Positions 22,723 to 30,000 of a DNA stretch of 38,246 nucleotides are shown here, one piece after another. Source of the stretch: Spirochaetota bacterium (GTDB lineage Bacteria > Spirochaetota > UBA4802 > UBA5550). Position 1 is the first letter of the stretch. Each line of letters starts with the position of its first letter. Where the stretch lies: the NCBI GenBank assembly GCA_016928865.1, contig JAFGJX010000100.1, forward strand, positions 1 to 38,246, given 5' to 3'. A program made the translations under genes and the position numbers. A model generated the notes under the pieces. It saw only the letters and a program-made list of their open reading frames with translations, was not told the origin of the DNA and did not search any database.

Positions 22723-23061
22723 CTAACCGGAGAATGACTTAACCGCCTGGTCCTCTGAGTCAAAGATCTCAAAAAACGAGGTCAATTTCGTCAGTTCAAA
22801 CACCTTCCGCACCGACGCGAATACGTTGATGATTTTCAGTCCGCCCTGATATTTTTTTAGGTTCGACAGGCTGGAAATAAGAGCGCCGATACCGGAAGAA
22901 TCTATATAGGATACTTTTTCCAGATTGATGACAACGTTATACTTTCTCTCTTCGATGAGCTTGTTAATAATGTCTTTGATTTCAGGAGCGTTATAAAGAT
23001 CTATTTCGCCCGCAATGTCCAGGACGATCACATCCCCCTTTGATCTGGTCGTTATATCCAT
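22723..23061 (-). CDS. STAS-domain anti-sigma factor antagonist (SpoIIAA/RsbV-like)
   Basis: The 112-residue protein is one STAS domain. The beta-alpha fold begins MDITTRSKGDVIVLDIAGEI, and the phosphorylation loop YIDSSGIGALISS at about 52-64 has the conserved serine pair with the family serine in place. Such proteins bind an anti-sigma kinase when unphosphorylated and so free a sigma factor. A matching PP2C/SpoIIE phosphatase lies at 24367-26304, with tgt between. The kinase is not in the window. GAGGGGG precedes the ATG, and a near-consensus promoter lies 48 bases upstream. Confidence 0.93.
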   Translation of the reverse strand: MDITTRSKGDVIVLDIAGEIDLYNAPEIKDIINKLIEERKYNVVINLEKVSYIDSSGIGALISSLSNLKKYQGGLKIINVFASVRKVFELTKLTSFFEIFDSEDQAVKSFSG

Positions 23062-23108
23062 CTGCCCGGTATCCCCCTCGTTTACTGTATGCGTAGTTAT
23101 GTCTGCAA

Positions 23109-23137
23109 CAATATAAACCGCTCCATTTTTTATGTCA
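23109..23137 (-). promoter_or_regulatory. Promoter of the STAS gene
   Basis: On the minus strand, TTGACA (23137-23132), 17 bases, then TATATT (23114-23109). The expected start near 23102 gives a leader of about 41 bases. Confidence 0.65.
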
Positions 23138-23189
23138 AGATTATTTATCCTTATTAAAGATGATCATGGTAATTTTTATACATTTCACT

Positions 23190-24314
23190 CTAAATGTCGC
23201 CGTTTCCATACAGGGCTTCCCATTTCCTGTATGCCGAGTCGAACGCGCCGCGCTCGATGCTCTGCCTGATATCATTCATGAAGCTGTTCATGAAATACAG
23301 GTTGTGATAGGTGTTATAGATCAGCGCCGAAATCTCGCCTACCCTGAACAGATGACGAAGATACGCGCGGGAATAGGTGCGGCAGACATAGCAATCGCAC
23401 GCTTCGTCCAGCGGAGAGAGATCGGACTCGCATGCCGCGGACTTGATGCTCAGCCGGCCGGCCGAGGTGAAGATGGTGCCATTGCGCGCGATGCGGGTCG
23501 GCATGACCGAGTCGAACATGTCTATGCCGTGGCGGATCGCGAAGAGTATCTCCATGGGGCTTCCCACCCCCATCATGTAGCGCGGCCGGTCCGCGGGAAG
23601 ATGCGAGAGGGTGAACCCGGTAATCTCCCGGTACAGGTCCTTCGGCTCGCCCACCGAGAGCCCCCCGACCGCGTAGCCGGGGAACGGAAGCTCGAGCAGC
23701 CTTTCGGCGCATTCCTGCCTCAGGTCAGTGAACACGCTCCCCTGCACGATCGCGAAGAGCGCCTGACGGTCCGGATCAAAATTATCGCTCCAGTAACGGT
23801 GCGAGGCTTTTGCCCATTCCACGGTACGGTCCACGGCCTTGCGCGCCTCCGCCTTGTCTATGGGATACTCGGTGCACTGGTCCAGCACCATCATGATGTC
23901 GGAGCCGATCGCCCTCTGCACGTCCAGGACAGACTCGGGAGAGAAGAAGTGGAGCGACCCGTCGATATGCGAGCGGAATTCAACGCCGTCCGGCTTCACC
24001 CTGCAGAGGTCCGAAAGCGAAAAGACCTGGAAGCCGCCTGAGTCAGTGAGGATTGGCCTGTGATAGTTCATGAAGCTGTGCAGCCCGCCCGCCTTCTTCA
24101 GCACCTCCACGCCGGGCCTGAGATACAGATGGTAGGTGTTCGACAGAATCATGTCGAAATTGAGCTCCTCAACGTCGCGCCCGGCAAGCGCGCGGATTGA
24201 CCCGCGCGTACCCACCGGCATGAACACGGGCGTGCGTACCGTGCCCCGCGAGGTGACGATCTCGCCGGTGCGGGCCGCGGTGGCGCTATCATTTGCGATG
24301 ACCCTGAATTGCAT
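23190..24314 (-). CDS. tgt: tRNA-guanine transglycosylase (queuine)
   Basis: Tgt exchanges guanine 34 of GUN-anticodon tRNAs for preQ1 in queuosine synthesis. The 374-residue protein has the TIM-barrel motifs TPVFMPVGTRGSIRAL, SNTYHLYLRPG, LTDSGGFQVFSLSDL (with a catalytic aspartate), VVQGS-like FAIVQGSVF, GYAVGGLSVGEP, and DSVMPTRIARNGT. The zinc site is CDCYVCRTYSRAYLRHLF near 310-327 with a later histidine. It is full length and looks active. It lies between the STAS gene and the DISM-phosphatase gene, all on the minus strand, with larger spacers than an operon would need. There is no clear ribosome binding site. Confidence 0.97.
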   Translation of the reverse strand: MQFRVIANDSATAARTGEIVTSRGTVRTPVFMPVGTRGSIRALAGRDVEELNFDMILSNTYHLYLRPGVEVLKKAGGLHSFMNYHRPILTDSGGFQVFSLSDLCRVKPDGVEFRSHIDGSLHFFSPESVLDVQRAIGSDIMMVLDQCTEYPIDKAEARKAVDRTVEWAKASHRYWSDNFDPDRQALFAIVQGSVFTDLRQECAERLLELPFPGYAVGGLSVGEPKDLYREITGFTLSHLPADRPRYMMGVGSPMEILFAIRHGIDMFDSVMPTRIARNGTIFTSAGRLSIKSAACESDLSPLDEACDCYVCRTYSRAYLRHLFRVGEISALIYNTYHNLYFMNSFMNDIRQSIERGAFDSAYRKWEALYGNGDI

Positions 24315-24366
24315 GGGGGTATTGAAGAGGAGGGTGCGGAAATGTCAAATGGAATTCGCGGAAACG

Positions 24367-26304
24367 CTACCCGGTGATATCAACGATAATAAGAGTGCAG
24401 TCATCATCAAGCCGTGTGTCAGGGGCTATCCATCGGTACAGCGCGGCAAGGACTTCATCTTTCACGTCCGCAGGCCGTCTGCCGCGCAGGTCGAGAAGCA
24501 TGGCGCTAAGCCGCGCCTCGCCGAACACGTCGCCGCCGTCATTTCTGCATTCAATGACCCCGTCGGTATAGAACACGACGCGGTCCCCTGTCCCGATTGA
24601 AAGCTCGTCCATTTCAAAGGATTCGTTCAGGAACGGGCCTATCGCCCTGCCCGAAGGCCGGAGCGCCGTAATATCAGCGGCGTTCTTTCCCAGATAAAGA
24701 GTGGAAAAATGCCCGGCATTGGCATGACGGAGTATCTTTTTTTCGGTATCGATAAACGTGTAGGTCGCGGTGAAAAACTGATCGCCCATTCTGCCCGTCA
24801 TGGTCCTCTCGATTCCCTTCATAAGCTCCGCCGGCGATTCAGAGAGGTGCAGGTTGCCGGCAAAAGCGACCTTCAGCATCGCCGCGCCCATGGAGGCGGG
24901 GACCCCGTGTCCCGACACATCGGCCAGGAAGAGCCCGAGGGTCCCTTCCCTCCCGGAATACATTTCATAGAAATCACCGCCGATCAGGTCCATCGGAAGC
25001 GCCAGGGCCTCTATGCGCATTCCCCTGACCTCGGGGATCCCGGCGGGCAGTATCGACCGGTAGATGGTGCGGGCTATTTCAATCTCCTTGCTGAGCAGCT
25101 GCAGCTTCTGGTTTTCGGCCCTCATCAGGTTGAAACGATATCCCAGGGCAAACGAGAGAAGGACCACCTCCACGGTCGTTCCGACCTGGAACCCGTACCG
25201 CGTGATGAAGATATCGGGAAGCATACCGAAATTTCTGAGACTGATGAGGCATATGCCCAGGAACACCGAAAACATGGCGACGATATAAAAGAGGGCGGGC
25301 CGGTATCCCTTTTTGATCGATATGATACACGCGGCGACCGCCAGCATCGTGGTCAGGAGCACCAGAGTGTTGAGCGATATAATGGAGAAGGAGAGCGGCA
25401 CAAACGGTATCGCGGCGATGAACGGAACGATCAGCATGATGAATGCCAGAATGACCCGGTCATAGGATGGGGCGAACTCCCTGGTTGAGAGAAACTTCCT
25501 TGTGAACTGGAGAAACCCGATGAGCGCCAAGTTTCCCATCAATACGATCGAGATGCTGTTGAACCAGGGCGAATCGGGCCATAGCACCTGGTAGGCGATG
25601 CCGTTGAAGCTCATGTTGCTCAGTGTTGTGCAGAAGACATAGAAAACATAATACAGGTAACTCGCATCACGGATGGTAATAAACAGGAACAGGTTGTACA
25701 GGACCATGACGGCCATGATGCCATAATAGAACCAGAGGGCGCTCGACTGCTCGTTCGAGTGTACGGTAAATGAATCCTGAGACCAGACGGTGAGCGGGAC
25801 GATGATCTCGCTGGTGGATTTTATGCGGATGAGGAAGTCCGACTTGGTCCCCTGAGGAATGGAAAGGGGAATCACGAAGTTGTTGAACTGTATCGGGCGG
25901 TGGAAAAAGGGGAACGTGTCTCCTTCGCGCGCGACGAGCGTCGCCCTGCCGGACGTAACGCGATAGAGTTCAAAGTAATCCATTGTGGGGAAGGAGAGCT
26001 CCAGGTACCAGCGGGAATGAACGGCGGAGCTGTTCTTCAGCGAGAAGCCGAACCACCAGGAGGAATCAGAATAGCCCCTGTTGATGGTCTCCGTCCGGTT
26101 TATCGTGAATTCACGCAGGACTCCCCTTTTAATAATATCATCGGCGGAAAGGGGGCCTTCGGCGTCTTCGTAAAGCCATGTGTACGGGGCCAGGTTGTAG
26201 CTTCCGCTGGTATCGGTAAGCTCCAGTGTTCCGGCTGCGGCCGCGGCGGAAAGGATGAGAAGGAACATTCCCATGAGACAGAAACGCGTACCGCGCTTGA
26301 GCAT
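24367..26304 (-). CDS. 7TMR-DISM receptor fused to SpoIIE-type PP2C phosphatase
   Basis: This is a transmembrane signalling phosphatase expected to dephosphorylate a STAS protein. From the ATG at 26304 (AAGGAG six bases upstream) it has 645 residues. A signal peptide (1-25) is followed by an extracytoplasmic 7TMR-DISMED2-type beta domain (about 30-185; WWFGFSLKNSS, RWYLELSFPTMDYFELYRV) and seven membrane helices (about 190-395). The PP2C domain then begins ILPAGIPEVRGMRIEALALP and carries GGDFYEMY, ADVSGHGVPASMGAAM, YTDGVIECR and DDDCTLIIV, giving the metal-binding aspartates. It is related in its front two-thirds to the chemoreceptor at 30001-32169. The likely target is the STAS protein at 22723-23061. 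Confidence 0.93.
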   Translation of the reverse strand: MLKRGTRFCLMGMFLLILSAAAAAGTLELTDTSGSYNLAPYTWLYEDAEGPLSADDIIKRGVLREFTINRTETINRGYSDSSWWFGFSLKNSSAVHSRWYLELSFPTMDYFELYRVTSGRATLVAREGDTFPFFHRPIQFNNFVIPLSIPQGTKSDFLIRIKSTSEIIVPLTVWSQDSFTVHSNEQSSALWFYYGIMAVMVLYNLFLFITIRDASYLYYVFYVFCTTLSNMSFNGIAYQVLWPDSPWFNSISIVLMGNLALIGFLQFTRKFLSTREFAPSYDRVILAFIMLIVPFIAAIPFVPLSFSIISLNTLVLLTTMLAVAACIISIKKGYRPALFYIVAMFSVFLGICLISLRNFGMLPDIFITRYGFQVGTTVEVVLLSFALGYRFNLMRAENQKLQLLSKEIEIARTIYRSILPAGIPEVRGMRIEALALPMDLIGGDFYEMYSGREGTLGLFLADVSGHGVPASMGAAMLKVAFAGNLHLSESPAELMKGIERTMTGRMGDQFFTATYTFIDTEKKILRHANAGHFSTLYLGKNAADITALRPSGRAIGPFLNESFEMDELSIGTGDRVVFYTDGVIECRNDGGDVFGEARLSAMLLDLRGRRPADVKDEVLAALYRWIAPDTRLDDDCTLIIVDITG

Positions 26305-26577
26305 CACAATCTCCTTGGCTGACGCGCGGGGCCAATCGCCCCCGCATCAACTATCATGCGATTACCAGGCTGTTTGACAAGAATAAAATTGTAATAATTA
26401 TAATTTCCATAGCGGAAATGGCCCCAATCCGCACCATTGGCATACCCGGTCTCGACGCACCTGCTGATTCAATCTTCCCGGGCCATTCAGAAAAAGTTAA
26501 TTGACACAATTCACTTTTAACGACACCTGTAATCTTCAGCACATTGCAGAAAATCTATCACTACCAAGGACAACACA

Positions 26578-27258
26578 ATGAATCTATCACAGGTTACCCG
26601 TATTATCTGCAGCTTGTTCGTCATATTCACCGTATCAAGCTGCAGCGCAAACCTCAGCTCGGACAACTCGAAGGTGAGCTACGGCATCGGAACACAATTC
26701 GCAAGGGACATGAAGAACCGGGGTATGGAGCTCGATATGAACGCGTTCAACCTCGCGGTTGAAGACGTGATGAAGGGCAGGGAGAGCAGGCTCAAGGATG
26801 AGGAGATCAGGAACGCGTTCCAGAAGCTTTCTGAAGAGCTGATGAAAAAACAGACGGCCAAGGCGTCGGAAAACATGAAGCTCGGCGAAGAATTTCTGGA
26901 AAAGAACAAGAAAAAACAGGGCGTCCAGGTGACGAAGAGCGGGATCCAGTACCGCGTCATCAAGGATGGCGCCGGGGTCCCGCCGAAAGCGAGCGATACC
27001 GTCAAGGTGCATTATAAAGGAACGCTGATTGATGGCACGGAATTCGACAGCTCCTACAAGAGGAACCAGCCGGCCGAATTCCCGCTCGACCAGGTGATAC
27101 CGGGATGGACGGAGGGCCTTCAGCTCATGAAGCCCGGCTCCAAGTACGAGCTGGTCATACCGAGCGCGCTCGGCTACGGCGCGCAGGGGAACCAGAGCAT
27201 ACCGGGGAACTCGGTGCTGATCTTTGAAGTGGAGCTTCTTGAAGTTAAGCGCAAGTAA
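26578..27258 (+). CDS. FKBP-type peptidyl-prolyl isomerase lipoprotein (Mip/FklB-like)
   Basis: The enzyme would catalyse proline cis-trans isomerisation in the envelope. The 226-residue protein has a lipoprotein signal with cysteine at about 22 (FTVSSC), an N-terminal dimerisation-type helical domain (SYGIGTQFARDMKNRGMELD to AFQKLSEELMKKQTAKA, about 32-95) and an FKBP domain at about 110-224 (VKVHYKGTLIDGTEFDSSYK, VIPGWTEGLQLMKPGSKYEL, PSALGYGAQGNQSIPGNSVL, IFEVELLEV). The aromatic and aspartate residues of the active pocket are present. AAGGAC precedes the ATG. The long helical linker is Mip-like. Confidence 0.93.
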   Translation: MNLSQVTRIICSLFVIFTVSSCSANLSSDNSKVSYGIGTQFARDMKNRGMELDMNAFNLAVEDVMKGRESRLKDEEIRNAFQKLSEELMKKQTAKASENMKLGEEFLEKNKKKQGVQVTKSGIQYRVIKDGAGVPPKASDTVKVHYKGTLIDGTEFDSSYKRNQPAEFPLDQVIPGWTEGLQLMKPGSKYELVIPSALGYGAQGNQSIPGNSVLIFEVELLEVKRK

Positions 27259-27270
27259 TATACCCTGATA

Positions 27271-27299
27271 CTGTCCCCTTCCATCGCGGGAGGGGACAG
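27271..27299 (+). terminator. Hairpin after the FKBP gene
   Basis: CTGTCCCCT and AGGGGACAG form a 9-bp stem with an 11-base loop, 12 bases after the stop. No T-run follows, so it may be a processing or stability element rather than a terminator. Confidence 0.45.
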
Positions 27300-27344
27300 A
27301 AGCCTCTTGCTAGAAACACAATCCACTCAAGAGGAGGCAGAGCG

Positions 27345-28322
27345 ATGAAAAAAATATCCCTTTCCCACACTGCGGTAAAGATTGCGTCCCGCAAGGACTT
27401 CATCCGGGGGATTTTTTCCGCCCTCGCGTCTGTCCCTGTGCTGAAAGGACTTGAGTCATGGGCCCACGCAGCACCGGCGGGAACCCTCAGGGCCCGCGCG
27501 AAACGGCCAGTCGCAACCGCCTGCGACCTGGCCGTCGTGAAGGGCGAAAGCCCCGCAGCCATCACCCGGAAGGCGATCGAGACCCTGGGCGGGATAGACC
27601 GCTTCGTCCGGAAGGGCGACACCGTGGTGATCAAGCCGAACATCGGCTGGAACCGCGCCCCGGAATACGCGGCAACCACCAATCCCGAGGTGATCGCGAC
27701 GCTTGTCGCGCTCTGCCGCGCGGCCGGCGCCAGGCGGGTAAAGGTCTTCGACAGGACCTGCAACGACGCTGCCATGTGCTACGCGAACAGCGGCATCGCG
27801 GACGCGGTGCGAAAATCGGGCGGCAGCATCTACCATGTTATCAACGCGAAGTTCATTCCCGGACAGTTCCCGCCGGGGAGCCTCATGGAATCATGGCCCG
27901 TATATCGCGACGCGGTCGAATGCGACTGCTTCATCAGCGCGCCCGTGGCAAAGCACCACGGGCTCTCCGGGCTCACCCTGTCCATGAAAAACCTGATGGG
28001 GGTCTGCGGCGGCAACCGCGGCCAGATGCACTGGAACATCGACCGCAAGCTGGCCGAGCTCACGAAATTCATCAACCCCGACCTCACGATCATCGACGCG
28101 TACCGCATCCTGACGAGAAACGGCCCTTCCAGCGGCAGGCTCGGTGATGTAAAAACGATGAAGACCGTGGTCGCCGGCGCGGACCCGGTCCTGGCCGACG
28201 CCTTCGCAGCCACGCTCTTTGATCAACAGCCGAATGATATCGCCCATATCAGGAAAGCTGTGGAGATGGGGGTCGGTTCAGCAGACATCGCACGCTCAAA
28301 AATCATGAAGATACAGATCTGA
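27345..28322 (+). CDS. DUF362 domain-containing protein
   Basis: DUF362 proteins are often encoded with iron-sulphur proteins, and their exact reaction is not settled. The 325-residue protein begins with a basic segment and a hydrophobic stretch (SRKDFIRGIFSALASVPVLK), resembling a twin-arginine signal but with SRKDF instead of the RR motif. The DUF362 core follows with TVVIKPNIGWNRAPEYAATT, FDRTCNDAAMCYANSGIADA, APVAKHHGLSGLTLSMKNLM, GVCGGNRGQMHW and the end GVGSADIARSKIMKIQI. GAGGAGGCAGAGCG precedes the ATG. Its stop overlaps the ATG of the ferredoxin gene (TGATG), so the two act in one pathway. Confidence 0.9.
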   Translation: MKKISLSHTAVKIASRKDFIRGIFSALASVPVLKGLESWAHAAPAGTLRARAKRPVATACDLAVVKGESPAAITRKAIETLGGIDRFVRKGDTVVIKPNIGWNRAPEYAATTNPEVIATLVALCRAAGARRVKVFDRTCNDAAMCYANSGIADAVRKSGGSIYHVINAKFIPGQFPPGSLMESWPVYRDAVECDCFISAPVAKHHGLSGLTLSMKNLMGVCGGNRGQMHWNIDRKLAELTKFINPDLTIIDAYRILTRNGPSSGRLGDVKTMKTVVAGADPVLADAFAATLFDQQPNDIAHIRKAVEMGVGSADIARSKIMKIQI

Positions 28323-29992
28323 TGTCTGGCACCGGCACACGCATAGTCATGGCACGCCGCTGCGCGCAGGCGCTGTCGGCGTTTCTGCTTGTTTACATAC
28401 TCTGGAACACCCGTTATCCGCTTGAGGGTTATATAAACCCGAAATTCTACTTTCAAATTGATCCTTTCGCCATGTTTGTAACCGCCATCGCGGAGCGGGT
28501 GCTCATTCCGGGCATCCTGTACGCTTCTGCAGTTCTGGTCCTGACGCTCATCATTGGAAGATTTTTCTGCGGCTGGTTATGCCCACTCGGAGCACTCCTG
28601 GACCTGCTCTCCTACATCATCATGAAAATAAAAAAATTATTTCGCATAAAAAAGCGAGAAGCTGAACCACATCCGCTACGATTTCTGAAATACGGGGTGC
28701 TCTGTGCGGCCTTTGCCTTCGCCCTCTTCGGCGTCCAGCTTGCCTGGGCGGTTGACCCGATAACCATATTCGTGCGCGCCTTTTCCTTCAACGCGCACCC
28801 CTTGATTGATGGAGGAATCAACGCCGCTTTTATCAGCATCCTTGAGGCAGCAGGTTACCCTGAATGGCTGGAATCGCTGTATAATTCCCTCAGGGAAGGC
28901 TTCCTGAGCCTGTCTACTCCCTATTTTCCGCATACAGGCTTGATCCTTTCAATGCTTGTTCTGATACTGGCCCTTTCCCTTATAAAGCGACGATTCTGGT
29001 GCAGGTACCTTTGCCCTCTGGGAGCGTTTCTCGCCCTGCCAGCCAGATTTTCGTTCCTTCGGCGCGATGTAGAAAAATGCACCACAAACTGCGGCTCATG
29101 TAAAAACATCTGCCGGATGAATGCCATAAAGGAAGACAACTCATATATCGCAGAAGAATGCGTCCTTTGCATGGACTGTATGGCGGATTGTCCGAGAGGC
29201 AAATCAACATTTTCCTTCAAATTACCGGTTTTCAAGGTGTCAGAGCAAAAATTTACCGATAACTATCGGTCCATCGAGGGGTCAGAGCAACTTTCCTGGT
29301 CCCAGGGTACAAATTTACCGATAACTATCGGTCCCGCAGGGGGTCAGAGCAATTTTCCCGGGGTCAGAGCAACCATTAAACCCGCAATAACACGGGAGAA
29401 GTTCATACATGCAGCCCTGCTTGCTCTGACACCACTTCCCGTACTGGCGGCAAATCTCCCCAAAACAATACCGCGCGCCGGAACCGCCTCATCAATCCGA
29501 CCGCCGGGCGCTCTCCCGGAAGATGAATTCATCCGCCGCTGCATACGCTGCGGCGCCTGCATGAAGGTATGCCCCACCAATGTACTCCAGCCGGCCTCCG
29601 CTGCCGGCCGCCCCGGCACAGCTTGGGCGCCCGTGCTGGATACGAGAAGGGGATACTGCGAATACCAGTGCAACCTCTGCGGTCAGGTGTGCCCCACGGG
29701 CGCCATCAGGAAGCTCTCTATAGAGGAAAAGCAGAAAGTTAAAATAGGCATAGCGGTCTTTAATAAAAGAATATGCCTGCCGTACGCGAAGGGAGAGGAC
29801 TGTATCGTATGCGAAGAGCATTGCCCCGTGAAGGGGAAAGCCATCAGGGTGCGCGAGGGACTGGTAAAAGGAAAACGGGTCCGGCTGCCCTATGTTGTTA
29901 CGGACCTCTGCATCGGGTGCTCCATCTGCGAGCTAAAATGCCCCACCGCACCGGACAAGGGCATCATCGTGGTGAAGGTGCGGGAGGCCTGA
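28322..29992 (+). CDS. NapH/NapG-like membrane ferredoxin with in-frame repeat insertion
   Basis: This is a predicted membrane electron-transfer protein with multiple 4Fe-4S clusters, co-translated with DUF362. The 556-residue protein starts with a NapH-like part: helices near 15-35, 60-85, 120-150 and 205-225, with CGWLCPLGALLDLL and CRYLCPLGAFLALP, then two clusters CTTNCGSCKNIC and CVLCMDCMADCP. The C-terminal part is NapG-like, with four further cysteine sets: CIRCGACMKVCP, CNLCGQVCP, CIVCEEHCP and CIGCSICELKCP. Residues about 305-370 are an abnormal linker encoded by a repeat cluster (see 29236-29432). The frame continues through it, so the protein may still be made. The stop lies eight bases from the end of the convergent chemoreceptor gene. 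Confidence 0.88.
   Translation: MSGTGTRIVMARRCAQALSAFLLVYILWNTRYPLEGYINPKFYFQIDPFAMFVTAIAERVLIPGILYASAVLVLTLIIGRFFCGWLCPLGALLDLLSYIIMKIKKLFRIKKREAEPHPLRFLKYGVLCAAFAFALFGVQLAWAVDPITIFVRAFSFNAHPLIDGGINAAFISILEAAGYPEWLESLYNSLREGFLSLSTPYFPHTGLILSMLVLILALSLIKRRFWCRYLCPLGAFLALPARFSFLRRDVEKCTTNCGSCKNICRMNAIKEDNSYIAEECVLCMDCMADCPRGKSTFSFKLPVFKVSEQKFTDNYRSIEGSEQLSWSQGTNLPITIGPAGGQSNFPGVRATIKPAITREKFIHAALLALTPLPVLAANLPKTIPRAGTASSIRPPGALPEDEFIRRCIRCGACMKVCPTNVLQPASAAGRPGTAWAPVLDTRRGYCEYQCNLCGQVCPTGAIRKLSIEEKQKVKIGIAVFNKRICLPYAKGEDCIVCEEHCPVKGKAIRVREGLVKGKRVRLPYVVTDLCIGCSICELKCPTAPDKGIIVVKVREA
29236..29432. repeat. REP-like repeat cluster inside the ferredoxin coding sequence
   Basis: The unit GGTGTCAGAGCAA opens the cluster at 29236-29248, and an inverted copy, TTGCTCTGACACC, lies at 29420-29432. 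Between them, GTCAGAGCAA recurs at 29281, 29342 and 29362, and ACCGATAACTATCGGT (a 7-bp stem with a 2-base centre) occurs twice. CCTGG/CCAGG is another small stem. The length keeps the reading frame of the host gene. The right inverted copy may partly be host sequence, as it encodes a hydrophobic signal-like stretch. Confidence 0.7.
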
Positions 29993-30000
29993 TCCGCGCG

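Noticed and set aside
23160..24041. Long + strand frame of 293 codons
   Set aside because: It is antisense to tgt, which is certain.
26374..26404. TTGACA and TATAAT upstream of the FKBP gene
   Set aside because: The spacer is 19 bases and the start would be 170 bases before the gene, so support is weak.
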